From: Megamerina dolium
Lineage: Eukaryota; Arthropoda; Insecta; Diptera; Megamerinidae
Length of the DNA: 64,000 bases
NCBI GenBank assembly: GCA_963854835.1
Contig: OY978525.1
Location: 108,632,917-108,696,916, forward strand
Reading direction: 5' to 3'
Positions 38,805-52,229 of the stretch are shown one piece after another. The first letter of the stretch is position 1. Every line of letters starts with the position of its first letter. The position numbers and the translations under genes were made by a program. Under the pieces are notes generated by a model. That model saw only the letters and a program-made list of their open reading frames with translations, was not told the origin of the DNA and ran no database searches.

Positions 38805-39950
38805 CAGTGTAATCCATTTATAATGGACTCGCTTAAGATGGAAACTCGGTTATTATGTACCTCTTTGTCAAGTCCCAGTTCAAACATATGTAAAAAACTC
38901 GGTTAAAATAGACTCGGTTATAATGGACTCCGGTTATAATAGACAATAAAATCGGATTTTGCCCATTATAACCGAAGATTTCAAAATCAAATTTCAAAAC
39001 AAAGTTGGCAATCAGTTGGCAATAAGCAAATTGGAAATTGTGAACTTATAAAAGCCAAGACTAAAATTTTGCTATTAGTAGATAATTGCCCTGCTCATCC
39101 TCAAGTTCATCTTCACAACATTAAACTACATTTTCTTCCGCCTAATACTACATCGGTTCTTCAGCCTATGGATCAAGGTGTCATTAATAGCTTGAAACAA
39201 TCTTATAGAAAGCAGCTTCTGATGAAAATTATGGACCTTCCTGAAGAAGCAAACCCGACAAAAGCTGTGAGTCTTTTAGATGCTGTCAATATGTTAAGTG
39301 TTGCATGGGAAAGTGTCTCTAAGGAAACCATAAGAAACTGTTTTCGACATGCTGGTCTGGTAAAAGACATTCCTGATGGATTAAATTTCGACCCGGAGGA
39401 CGATGAACCTTTAAGCAAACTTGTCGAAATAAATAACGTAATGGTTTTAAGCAAGTTTGATGAATATTCAAGGATTGACGAGAATATTATAGCCACAGAA
39501 GAACACTCAGACAATGACTTAATTCAAGACTTTCTGCACGAGCTGCTTGAAGAAGACTCCGGTGATGAAGATTTAGCACAGCCCGAAACTATAATAAAAT
39601 TAGAAGACGCTATGAATTGTTTTAAGAAACTGAAGCTATATTTTCAACAAAAAGAGAATAGTTCAGATGCAATCAATTTGCTCAATAAAGTCGAAATCAC
39701 ACTACAAAAAGATTTTGCCAATAAGGCATTCACCCAAAAGATAATCATTGACTTTTTTCAAAAGACTTAATTAAACTCATTATTTTCTTAATTTTGTATT
39801 TTTATGCATAAACTTTATTGTTTTAATAAATAACACATATTGAATTTACTTTTTGAGTTAAAAATATTTATATTCTGATTAGATGGACACTCGGTTATAA
39901 TGGACAATTTGACATGGTCCCGTTGAGTCCATTATAACCAGATTGCACTG
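38805..39950 (+). mobile_element. Internally deleted Tigger/pogo-like transposon
   Basis: The ends are inverted copies of about 26 bp: left CAGTGTAATCCATTTATAAT (from 38805) and right, read inward, CAGTGCAATCTGGTTATAAT (from 39950). TA flanks both sides (38803-38804 and 39951-39952). CAGT starts, TA targets and the DDE_1-type transposase all fit the pogo/Tigger group. The unit CGGTTATAATGGAC recurs several times inside the left 140 bp and again near the right end. Full Tigger-type elements exceed 2 kb; this one is 1146 bp and lacks the 5' half of the gene. Confidence 0.92.
39051..39770 (+). pseudogene. Tigger/pogo-like transposase, C-terminal half
   Basis: The frame reads KAKTKILLLVDNCPAHPQ, with the second catalytic aspartate of the DDE_1 core. 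LPPNTTSVLQPMDQGVINSL follows, then a helical region (SLLDAVNMLSVAWESVSKET, CFRHAGLV). An acidic C-terminal tail (ELLEEDSGDEDL) runs to the stop at 39768-39770. There is no internal stop. The N-terminal HTH DNA-binding domains and the first catalytic aspartate are absent, because coding similarity fades before 39050. The clean surviving half suggests a fairly young, deletion-derived copy. It would not be active alone. A domesticated use is possible in principle, but its position within terminal repeats argues against it. Confidence 0.9.
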
Positions 39951-39952
39951 TA

Positions 39953-40378
39953 TCCACTTTTGCCGACGCACACATACTAAGTGTATATATGCGTCACTAT
40001 TTAATGTCAATTTTTTTTGCTTTTGTGTTTGTTTTATTCATTCATGTTTCAGCCCCTATATTTGCATTTGCATTTCGATTTAAATTCACTTTCAATCTTT
40101 TGCTGCTTGTTAACTCTTGTATGAAGTGCTTGTCTGCGTGTAATCTCTAGAATTATACATTCAAACACACACACCCACACATACACAGTATATATGTATA
40201 TATGGTATAAAATAAAATCACGCATATGCACACATACACTTGTGACTTAATTTTTACACACAAACATAGGCGACTCTTACACACACTCATATGCACGAAT
40301 CTTCATACAGAAGGAGAACAGCACTCATTTACAAGTATCAATCAGAAAAATCAACATAATTCATTTTGTAGTTATCGT

Positions 40379-40412
<34 letters not shown>

Positions 40413-43137
40413 GTTGTGGATGTTTCTTTTCATTCAAATTAAATTGGGTTTTATCTTTGTTTTACTAATTCTATTTGTGTTATCCTTCTTGCTACTGTTG
40501 TTACTATTCCAAATACAACTCTGTATGTAGTATAGCTTCTAAATTTCGTATAACTACTTACTATACACTTGTTATGCAAATTTAGTATGTTAAATATATA
40601 GTATATACAGGGTGATTTAAATAATTTTGTAGCATATGATTTCTAATCGTACTTTCGTTATTTTGTTGTATTATTGTAGACAAGAATTACTCAGATTATT
40701 ATAGTAATTTTTATATCACACTTTGTGCTTCTCTTATATATATTTTTTCTTCGAAATTTTACTCTTCAAATTCAATAATTTGAAAAGTAAAATTTCTCTT
40801 CAATTTCTCTTCAAATTCAATAATTATTCACCAATAAAACGCATAGAAAATTTTGTCTTTTTGAAAAAATGCAATATAGAGTTAGTCCATATTCAAATGT
40901 GACAAGTCATACTCGTACATAGCATGTATTTCAAAGAGATTACATGCCATAGAAATACTATACAATTTTTACACGGTTTTTGTATATAATTTGATTCGAT
41001 TAATCACCAAATAATGAATATATAACAAAAAAAAACCTTTTTCCATGATCTCATATAGTGAAGCTGTAAAGTGGGTTCCAATGTCTACATAGAGTTAGCT
41101 ATGGAAGATTGTTGCAATGTGGTATTACTTTGACTTGGATTTTATTTAGATAGAACTACAATTTGTTTGCTATTAATCATTAAAAGTTGCATTCACATTA
41201 ACACATGCTTGCACACCACTCCTGCCACATGCAATTATTGTGCTTTTGTATTCATGTGTCTTTTAAAAAAAATGTGTTTCCATAAGTTCATTCTTCAAAT
41301 TTCATATTTTCTAATAAAACGAAATATTTTGACTTTTTTTTTTTGTTATGAAATTTAGTACGAAGTTATTTTACTCTATGCTAGACATTTATATATTTAA
41401 TAAGTTTGAGCTTGATCTCACTTACACATATGCTTTAGTTTAAGTACATAGTCGATTTGAAGTAGCCAAAGTGTTAGAAAAATATATGCACAGGCTTTTA
41501 TTTAGATCATATTCAAGGAGAATTGATTTTTTACTTACCATCAATTAATCAATTGATTGTGGATCATTCCAATGAATAATGCCATTGCCAAAATTGATTA
41601 TTTATAGGATTATTTCAATCAAATTATTTCGAATATTTCTACAATATTTTATGAAACACCCTTTAGCACAATATATAGCTTAAATTTGAAACATACATAT
41701 TAATCAATTCTATTGATTTCAGATGCATTAAAAAGCAAGCCACATACTCTGTAAGATATTTGATTATGATACGAATATTCATATAAACTCATATATGTAT
41801 GTGTGTCTATGTAAATAACCAAATATCATAATAAAATATTTTTTTGGCATTTTCGTATTCTCTCAGAGTTTCTTGAACAGCTGTTGAAATGCCATCTGAT
41901 GGTGCGACTTTAACCAAATAACAATTTTGCATATCATATATACATGTTTATATACATATGTTTACATCTCTGTATGTATATAGCTACATATATGTTGCTG
42001 ATGCCTTCTCATCTATGAATTAATCTGTGTCAATGCATATGTATTCTATGTATATATACATACGTAGCACATAACATGTACATATGTATGGATATAGATA
42101 ATATGTATTTACATAGAAATTCGAACAGATTTGCAATCTGTACAAATGTATATATACATGTATACATATGTGTAGCTCTCAATGTGTATACATATTTCTC
42201 ACCATATCAACTACTTATATACCCATATAAAAACACCAAATCACATGCTCCTACATATGTAAATATTAGCAAATGTACGTATATACACACACACACTCAC
42301 ACACTCACACACACAGAAAACATCCTTATACACTCGTACATGGCAAATGAATGCTAAAAGTGTATGCACACATCACAATTAAAACTAAAATTATTCCAAC
42401 TGATACTTTGTTGTTGTTGTTGTTATTGTTGTTGTTGTAATTGTTTTTGTTGTTGTTGTTGTTGTTGTGGTGGTGTTGATGTAGTGGTTGTTATTATTCT
42501 TATTTGTACCATTCTGATTGTAATCAAAGTTAGTCCCCTATGGGATATGTTGCTAGTAGAGTGACTGAACAGTAGTGAGTTTTGTGAACAATATGTGAAC
42601 AAATGAAGGAATGAGTGAAATAAATGAATGAATGAATGACTGAATGAAATGGAATGAACGAATGAGCGAACACAAAATTAATGCTTGTCATGCATTCATT
42701 AATTGCTGTTGTTATTGTTGTTGGTTTTTTTGTATTTTTTTATTATTTTTTTTTGTTTTGTTGTGTCCAATACGAATATTTTTATTATTGTCTTTCCACA
42801 CTTACATTCGCCATTTATTTAATATGGATATGGGCAAATTGATGAATGCGAATGAGATTTGTGTGTATGTGTGTGTGTGTGTGTGTGTGCATATGTGAAC
42901 GCCTAAAAGTATACTAAATATAATTTTTTGTTATTGTATGCGTGTATATACGAGTATTTATATTTGATTTGATGATAACGTGATTGTTGTTATTGATGTT
43001 GTTGAATTACTAACGATGCTGATAATATAAATAAGATTTTAATGAATTTTCATATTATTCAGAATAACAATATCTGAGTATCATATAAGTATATGTACAT
43101 CTCACAAATGAGTACATGTAAGATGTGTTTGTTTACT
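39953..43137. other. Non-coding DNA with (TTG)n and (GT)n tracts
   Basis: No gene recognised. (TTG)n tracts lie at about 40375-40417 and 42408-42470 and a (GT)n tract at about 42860-42889. The motif copy GCCTAAAAGTATACT is at 42901-42915. Cys- or Val-rich frames here are translations of the microsatellites. Confidence 0.6.
40753..40796. repeat. 20-bp inverted repeat with 4-nt loop
   Basis: GAAATTTTACTCTTCAAATT pairs with AATTTGAAAAGTAAAATTTC across CAAT, with one mismatch. The word CTTCAAATTCAATAATT recurs about 45 bp downstream. Confidence 0.75.
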
Positions 43138-43490
43138 ACACTGAGAGAAAAATTGTCATGTTTCATAGAATAATTTCTCAATCTGCAATAAAAGCAACTT
43201 TTCTATTCAATCGAATTATTTTTTATACGAATTCAAGCTATTTATGATGAGGACAATTGTCAGCAAATGTTAATGCAAATAATTTTTACACCTTTAATAG
43301 TGAACTATGTCTCTGATCTTTCTTTTAGTAACTTGATAAAAAGAGATTCTACTTTTCAAGCTCATTTAAAATGCATAAGTTGAAGGTATCCATTTAAATC
43401 GTTTCGAAGTAAAATTGAAAACTTAGTGAATATATTTAAATCATATTTTTAGTTTAACTAACAATTATACGATTTCTTTTTTCTCAGTGC
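43138..43490. mobile_element. Possible small MITE with CACTGAGA ends
   Basis: The left end reads CACTGAGAGAAAAA (from 43139) and the right end, read inward, CACTGAGAAAAAAG (from 43489). The interior is about 320 bp, AT-rich and non-coding. The flanks are TA on the left and CA on the right, so a target-site duplication is not clear. A similar CACTGAAAA / TTTTCTCAGT pair occurs at about 62946-63035. Confidence 0.35.
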
Positions 43491-44669
43491 ATATTCACAT
43501 ATATGCAAATACAGCTTATAAAATATGTACATGTATTACTGTATGTCATTGTTTGATTTATTACAAAACAATGCAAAGCAAATTTACATATCATTACATT
43601 TATTTTGTGATAATGAATATATATATTTCTAAATGTGTGTGTGTTCTTGTATGCATATTTGCGTATATAAATATCAGCGATATGACTCCTTGGAACGTAA
43701 AAGTGGGCTGTCATTGTTTATGTATAAATTCTTATGTTGAGGGAAACTCTTCAAAGTCATTTGGTGATGGCAACATTAAAAAAATCTACAAGCTTTTTAA
43801 TGTTCATGGTATTTTTTATTAATTTTCCATACTTTAATAATCATGCTTTCGTATCTTAAAAATATTCTAATTGCTTTGATTGGTTTGTTTCAAAATTTAT
43901 GCAAATTAATAAGAATGACAGCATATATCAAGTTATGCTGTTTAATATAATTGTTTGTATATATTACTAATTATTATGTAACTACTCTCAATATCCTTGC
44001 GATTGTTATTATTATTGTTATTTCTGTAACAATTCTCCTGTCACATCTGTCTTTCTTTCACACTACAAACATGTATATAAATATGTAATGTACAATATAT
44101 ATATTTTCTTAAATACTAATGTTTATATACATATGTGTATATATACATACATATATTGTGTTTCTTTAACATTGTTGACATCTCTAACTGATAGCTATTA
44201 TGTATTGTCTGTATTATACACATGTTTCCTAATTGTTTGCTATTCTTGTTAGCTTTATTGCTATCAGTTTCATTTCCCAACAAACCTATAGTATATTTTT
44301 AGGCAATTTCATAAACAAGGCACACGCACACACACACAATTGTAAATTATATTGTCGTATTACAATGTAACTTAATTTAGTAAATTCATATATTTTCTAA
44401 TTACAGCTCTTCTGCTGACCACAAAAAAAAAAGTGTCAAGGGAATGTCTAAAATTCTATGAATAAAATATATAGAATTAAAAGATAAGAAAATGAAGATA
44501 GTTTGATATGTCTCTGTTTTAATTAAATCTATATACAATTACAAAATAAACAATATTTAATTGAGAAACTAATGAATTTTTATAGTTTTGTAATAGTATT
44601 GTAATACAATATTTAGAAGTAAATTTTGAAGTTGAAGTTGAAGAGTCTTAGAGAGCCTTTTTTTACTGC
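43491..44669. other. AT-rich non-coding DNA
   Basis: No gene recognised. The motif-like copy AGTATATTTTTAGGC lies at 44290-44304. A possible acceptor, TTTCTAATTACAG, ends at 44406. It is followed by a short frame (SSADHKKKSVKGMSKIL, then TGA) and AATAAA at about 44461. Confidence 0.5.
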
Positions 44670-45200
44670 GCAAAATGCAGCCAAGGTCTTCATCCGATTC
44701 AAAATACATTTTCGAATATGTCTAAGAATTAATGAATGTAACCAATACTATAAAGATTCCGTTCGTTAACTTTATTTTTACATGCCCAATGCTCGAAAGC
44801 ATACATACAAAAGCATAAACATATATGGTAGGTAGGCGTGATTTTCATCTGATTCAGCCCATTTTCGAATATGTCTAATTGTTAGTAAATATAATTACTG
44901 AGTTCAAATTCCACCTTAATATTTTTCTACTTTTCTGTGTAAAATGTAAAAACACATATTTAGCAACATACTTTTGTATAGGAGGTAGGCGTTGTTGCCA
45001 TTGAATTACACTCATTTTCTAATATGTAAATTCTGAGGTTAGAGGAACTTTATTTGCCATGTTTTAATTCGATAAATTCGATATTTTCATGCAGAAAGTG
45101 TGAATATATGCATTTTAAAGCATACTTTTATATGGAATGTAGGCATGGTTTCTATCCAATTACGCCTATCTTCAAATATGTTCATTATATATTTCATAGA
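44670..45200 (-). repeat. Array 2 of ~155-bp monomers, inverted orientation
   Basis: Four diverged units align on the words GGTAGGCGT and CATCYGATTC-CATTTTCGAATATG. The CATCTGATTC-like word occurs at about 44691, 44846, 44999 and 45153, spacings of 155, 153 and 154 bp. The reverse complement closely resembles array 3 at 47.1-48.1 kb, sharing for example ATGAAAATCACGCCTACCTA. The units are considerably decayed and non-coding. Confidence 0.82.
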
Positions 45201-47089
45201 GTTACTTTATATAGCAAAATTGAGATCGACAACTATTTTTTTAATAAATTTTTATCCAAATACAAATATATTATGGTGAAATTATTTATAAAGCAATTGC
45301 TTAGAAACAAGGATAAGGAGAAATTACTTAATTTGACATTTTTCCATAAAAAATCAATCAATTATTGAATTTTATACAAGCGTTTAGCTTTTCAGTCTAT
45401 ATAATGCAGATCTCTAATAATTAACAAACAGTTCAACGCAGTTTGGATCATAAGAATATATTTTTGAGAGATTTTTGTATGTAATTGGTGCCTATATGTT
45501 GCATACGAAATGATATATAGATCTAGAAATATACATCGGGTTTTCTGATATATATTGCACTATTTAAGATTTGTTTTACTAAATTATTAAATTTTTGAAA
45601 ATTTTACCTTACTTACCTAGAATTAAAAAATATTATTTTAAAAGTAAGAACTAATAATATTTTACTCAATTTTCTCTTGCAACAAAATTGCATTATTGAA
45701 TATACAATATACATATGTTGTTAGATACATGATACATGTTTCATAAACACATTTGTATATACAAGAGGTATATTAAAGTATATTTGTTATACTTCAAGCC
45801 AATCAACTATATCAGACGACAACATCCTTTAGCTTTATTTGCTTGATGTTTGTTTTCCATTCATTTATTTTATTTTTAAATTTCCGGTGTATTCATCATC
45901 AACATTTACACTTAATTTAAGCTGTATGTAACTACGTCAAGTTTCTGTATGTATGCAATGGCATTTTATTATTACAAATATATTATTTTGTTTTGTTCTT
46001 ATTGTTGTTTGCTTTTATTTATATAATATATCGCATATATATACCATATCGCTTATATATATTTAGATTCACACTTGCACAAAAATACATTCCATGCATA
46101 ATATTCTATGTTCTAAAGGCGAATGAACGTTGCATGCTTACTATTCATACAGATAAAAGCACCAAGTGTAGGTATATTTCTTCTATAATATTGTGTGGGT
46201 GACATATACTAGTTATGTATACATATGCATGCTGATATGCTTGAATATATATAAATGTATAGATACATGTATAAATTTATCATAAACTTCTTATCGTGTT
46301 TATGCACTTGAATGCGACACTCAAAAGACATTTAAAGTTCTTGTTGATGCTGAATTGGTTGTTGTTGTTGTTGTAGTTATTGTTGTTGTAACATATATAA
46401 ATATATATATACATATATATAATAATATAATATTTCATGTTGCATTGCATTGAAAGTGTACATTGTGCGTTTACACTTGCAATGCCACTAACCCATAACA
46501 ATATCAATTGTGCATATACGATACATACATATATATATATTCTTATGTAGATACGAGTATGTACCTATGATATGAATGCGTATATGTTGAAAAATATAGC
46601 AACAGCAACAGATATTGAAAATTAAATAAATAAAATGATGAATAAAAAGAAAAATTGCAATAAGCAAATAAAGTGTAGTATAGTGTAGATATGTATACCT
46701 ACTACTCAATAAGGTATTTGATAAGGTACAGCTGATTTTTATTTATATTTCATCATTGTTGTTGTTTTCAGTTTCAGCGGCTTCATCATAGTTATTGTTG
46801 ATGAAACCTAACTTAAAGCATTTTTCACGTTGGGCGATATATTCGATATGGGTGATATGAAAAAGGAATGCAAGTTGATGATAAGCTATATGAATATGCT
46901 TGCAACACATTCAATACTCAATACAGAATATGAGATATTCATTTTATTATTGAAGTATAGCTATTGAAGAATTACATATATTTCTTTTGTGTCTTGAATG
47001 CGCACCTATTTATGCATTACCAACTCGTACACTCAAAGTGTCAAGGGTATGTTGAGTTCATTTTTCCATTCGAACTATGCTGGTTACTG
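45201..47089. other. AT-rich non-coding DNA between two inverted arrays
   Basis: No gene recognised. A (GTT)n tract lies at about 46358-46390 and (TA)-rich sequence at 46395-46430. A TAG|GTAAGTAAGG junction occurs on the minus strand near 45618, with a weak pyrimidine tract. Confidence 0.55.
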
Positions 47090-48070
47090 ATCGGATGAAA
47101 ATAACGCCTACCTCCTATACAAAAGTTTTTGTTGTTGTTGAATGTGAATTTTCAGCACTTGGCTCATGAAAATATAAAGCTATCAAGCTGAAAAACAGCT
47201 GCATATAATTATATTTATTAATTACAAAATATATCTGAAAATGAGTTGAATTATATAAAAATCAATGCTACCTTCCATATAAACTTTTGCTTCCGTACAT
47301 ATGATTGAGCACATTGTGCACGAATATATAAAGTTATCATGCTGAAATTTTGTATATATTAATATATTTACCAGCGAATGCTTGAGTATAAAAATGAAAA
47401 GAATCGAATAAAAATTACACCTAGCTCCCATATAAAAATATGTTGTTGAATGTGTTTTTTCAAACTTAATTCGGGAAAATGCAATAAGATCAAGTTGAAA
47501 CTTGGTATAAATAAAACAATGTACTATTTACAAAACATATTCGAAAATAGTCTGAATCCATCAAAAATCACACCTGCCTTCCATACAAATGTATGCTTTT
47601 GTATGTATATTTTCACAATTTAAACACGTAAATATACAATTATCAAGCTGAAATTAAGTTTATATGAATATATTTAGTAGAGATTGTTCGTGTATAAAAA
47701 TGAAGAGAATTGGATGAAAATAACGCCTGTCTTCCATATAAAAGTCTATTTTCGAATGGTGTTTTTTCATAATTTGCGCACGAAAATATAAAACTATCAA
47801 GATGATATTTGATATATACAATTATATTTATTAATTAAGGGATATACCTGAAAATGGGCCCAATCATATAAAATCTACGCCTACCTTCCATATAAACTTA
47901 TGCTTCCATTTCAATGTTTGCACAATTTGCACAATTTGTGTTCATGAAAAATTAGCAAGCTGAAATTTTGCAGCTACGATTATATTTATTAACATATAAA
48001 GATATTTAAATATGGAATGAATCAAATGAAAATCACGCCTACCTACCATACAGATTAATGTTTCTTGCAC
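47090..48070 (+). repeat. Array 3 of ~155-bp monomers, seven units
   Basis: The core ACGCCTACCTTCCATATAAA recurs in diverged form at about 47104, 47265, 47417, 47570, 47723, 47877 and 48035; the mean spacing is about 155 bp. Between cores, each unit carries CACAATTT..ACACG, ATATAAA.CTATCAAGCTGAA and a TATATTTATTAAT stretch. It is the same family as array 2 in the opposite orientation and shares the ACGCCYAC...CCATA core with array 1. It does not code for protein. Confidence 0.88.
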
Positions 48071-51000
48071 ACGAACAAGATTTAGTTGACATATGTACGG
48101 TTTTTCCAAATAAAGAAACGCGCATTTGTTTCGATGTTCTTCTTGAGCGATTAAATTTTGTCCCAGTTAGGTTCTAATGGGTAGACTCACAAAATCTTCA
48201 GTCAATAGCGCTATCAACTATCATGCATAGCACCGATATTAATCTATGAGGTAAAAAGAAGCTTCCCAATTCCCCATTCTTGAGTAACTAATTTCAATGA
48301 AAACCTTTTAATCCTATTTGATATTTGTAAAAACAAATGATATTCCTTCATAAATTTGTATTTGCTTTAAGCATTTGCTTTTATTTTTCAAAGCACGAAT
48401 ATTTGTTCATATATGAAATTATGTTTATATATGAAAATATATGAGCATATACATATTTATATAAACTATAAAATAATTTATATATCTAGTATTATATAGC
48501 TTATCTAATATTTATGCTTGAGCGAAGTTTTGTTGTTTTCGTAAATTCACACAATAAACTGGAAAATGTGCATATAATAATTTCATATAAAATTGTGCAA
48601 ACATCTATATTCCTTTAACGCATGTTGTTTTTGTATTCACACTTTCCTTTCACTTGTCTCTCATATGTATACATACAAGTAGAACCATTCATTTTGAAAG
48701 ACTTTCGAATATTCTAAACAAGATAATTTATATTTATTTGTTTGTGTCTGAATTTGGGTGGGACTTGGAGTTGAATAGAAATTGACCAACAAATGTTATC
48801 GAACTATTTAAAAATTTATTAAAAAGTACTTTAAATTATATAATTTTATATGCATTCAAAAGACTATGAATCCAAAAGGAATTTTGACAAACATTAGCAG
48901 AAAATTGGTTGCATCTCTTAGAATTGATTTACTGTATTTCCCCGATATGTATACAACATTCAATAATAATTTCAAGCAGTTAATTCAAAAAGATTACTAT
49001 AAATGGCTCAAATATCTTATTAATTTCATGCCACATCAATTTTAATGGTCATATTATATTATGACATTTCTACTACATTACAAAGCAAATTTTCAAATTT
49101 TTTGGACTAAAATAATTACATTTTTTTTTTTTACAAAATAATGAAGTGTATATAAAACTCCTGCATAGTCTAGTATCAACAATATTACTTACTCGCATTC
49201 CTGAAGGCATACTATCACATGCAGAGCATCATCACACATCATAACACAAGCATCATAAATATGATAGCTTTTTCTTCTACACATTTTACTTTAGCTTTAG
49301 CTTAATAATAAATATGTATTTTTTGAACTACTACACACTCTCCTGTCTCTTTTATATTGTCTATTGTTTTGTAAGAACAAACAACAACAAAAAAAAATGA
49401 ACACAAAAATATGTTACCACCTCAACTTACCTTTATTCACCACTGGTATGCAATTGTGTCACATGCCATTGTTGAAGAATTGTTGACTTGTTGATGACTT
49501 TACTGTCTTTTATTTACTCATATTTTCATATTTTTTCCTCTACATGGATACATAAATTCCATATATACATATACAGCCATGTGAATGACACATTTTTGTG
49601 TGTTTTTTATTGTTGTTGTTGTTGTATTTTTATAGCTATCGATCAATTTAATAATTCGTTGTTGGCATCATCAACAACGTCATCATCGTCATCGCCATCG
49701 TCCTCACAGACAGACATCATCATCCATCGACAATAGCAACGACTCAACGCGTCTCTTCAGGATGCAAACATATTCATATAGAAGTGTATATACAATGCAT
49801 ACAAACATGTATATATACATGTTTACGTTGGTTGTATAATTTTTAATGTATACGTACGCTAAAGTTGACGACAGTTGCTTGCGTCAAGTGTGTCGCTTAT
49901 ATATTTTTTATAGATATTTTGATACACTTTTTTTCGTATTTAATATTTTATAATATTTTATTTTATATGCTTTTTTTTTTTTGAATGATGAATATTTTAT
50001 TTATCAAATGAGGAGAAACCCTCATATAAATATGTTTACATCTATGGAGTTGAGTAGGAGGGGTATAGATTCAATAAATATTTGAAATATTTCATGATAA
50101 TTATTTTAAAAAAATTATTAATTATTGATTTGTTTTACTATCAAATGATATGAGAAGAAAATACCTGAAACTGATGACGTAAATCAAAACTCTTTAGTAG
50201 CTTAAACTCCATATAAAGGTCCGTCGGTTATCTTCAGGGTTTTTTTGATTTTCTTGAGATTTTAAATTTGACAAAAATCTATAAAATATTCATTCATCGA
50301 TAATTTAATTAACTTGATTTTATATATATATTTTTTTGTTGTTGACCCTATTATGATTGTGTTATTATAAGGACTTAAATATGTTCGAGCTATTGTATTG
50401 TTGCTACCTTAGTTATGGTTTTCTTTACTTTTTGGTCTCACATCAACAGTTTTAGCATTAAATTTACCCACAAGCAGCGTTACCAAGTAGAGAATGTTAG
50501 CAATTCCATAGGCTTAACAAAATTTTTCTGATTTTCTCTTATAATTTTTCTTTTTTTGTTGTCGTCTATGCTCTTTGAATGTTCTCAATTACATTTTGCC
50601 TATAAACTAGTCAACCAACCAACCAACCACTTGGTGAATACAAAAGGAAAACGAAAAGTGAAAAGGCAGTTTTCATGTTTTCACAACATGTTTGTTTGTT
50701 TATTTTTTGTTCACTTGCTTTTCATTCATCCTTTGGTGCACATAGTGATGGCATTAGCCTATGAAAGGTAATAAAAATGAAACGTATGTATATCGTGAAT
50801 ATGTTAATATGCTCAATGGTAGGTGAAGTAAGCAAACTAAGATTGATAAAAATCATAACAGCAAAAGAACAACTAAAATCAACAGCATCACAAAAGCTGT
50901 TCATTCAGGGAAGAGAAGAATGTTTGTAGTTATTGTCGTAGTTTTAAGAGGATCCACTATTAATGGTTTGTTTACTTCAACTGGTTGACTAGTTGACTAT

Positions 51001-51730
51001 AAAACAAAAAAAAAAAAAACAAAAAACAGAGTACAAAAATAGATAGAATCATAAATAAAAATCAACACAAAATGGACAGTATGTAATATGTGAGCTAAAA
51101 TGGCAAAAGTCATCAGCCGATAAATTGCAATTCATCCATCAGTCATCAGTCAGATGAACAATGTGTATGAATAGTTCAATAATGGTTACCATCTATGTGT
51201 GATCAATTCAATGACTAGTTGTTGGAATTTTGTTGTTGTTGTTGTTGTTGCTGTATCTGGATAATTTTCATGAACAAAAATGGAAGAGACCGATGCATTT
51301 TAAACACAAATCAACACAATGGAATAGACGCATACATATGTCGAATATTGGAGCAGCACATATAATCCTTCGAAGTATGTGAAAAAATATTGTAAATTGT
51401 TACTCTTCGTCTGCTGCCTAACGCATATTTGACATTTCCAATGATGCAATGTGCATTCTTACGATAAAATTCCGAATAGATGTATTCTTGGGTAGACGAT
51501 TTTCCTATATAAAAGTCCATATCGGAAAATTCAATCATTAAAAACTACTTTAGAGAACTTTTCTACTTGACTTAAATCACATTTTGCAAGTGACTAATAT
51601 TACTGGATATCATGTTTATGCTTAAGTTATTCAAATAAAATTCTGCCATTCAGAAAAGCATTCACATCGACCCACACTAACAGTTCTATCACAAATCAAT
51701 GTTCGAAATATTCAAATAGCTAGCACTAAA
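48071..51730. other. AT-rich non-coding DNA
   Basis: No gene recognised. Short (GTT)n tracts lie at about 49612-49626 and 51230-51249. A donor-like AAAG|GTAAGT on the minus strand occurs near 49432 without a visible exon. The segment 48071-48300 is less AT-rich but unidentified. Confidence 0.55.
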
Positions 51731-52000
51731 GTATTTCTTACTCATAACAGTTATTATGAAACGTAAAAACTATTTCTCACAAATAATAATTATAAGCAAA
51801 AATTATTCCATTCATAAAAGTTATGGAAAATAATAGTTATTGACGACATCAAAATATTTTTTACGCGATAACAATTATCGGCAACGAAAAAAATATTTCT
51901 CACTCATAACAGTTATAATGCAATATAAAAATTTGATTGCATAATAATAATTATCAGTAATGAAAAAATATCTTATTGCTGATAAGTATTATAAAGCCAA
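51731..52000. repeat. Degenerate ~40-bp repeats
   Basis: About seven loose units share TATTTCT.ACTCATAACAGTTAT and a following GCAA.GAAAAA; the clearest are at about 51731 and 51894. Divergence is high and the number of units is approximate. Confidence 0.5.
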
Positions 52001-52229
52001 TGTCTACGGAAATATCTTAATTCAGGGGAAATTTTTTAATTTTCAAAAATATGAATAATCATTATTTTAGATCTCTGGTAAAAACAATTTACTCTTCTAA
52101 AGCTACGCCAACGGGAATAAATAAAATAAAATAATCGACTTTTTCAAGTCTCGAATAATAATTTCTTTCTATAATAATTTCCCTAATTACAAAAAGATGG
52201 ATTTTAGGTACAATGCATTAATATCGAAT

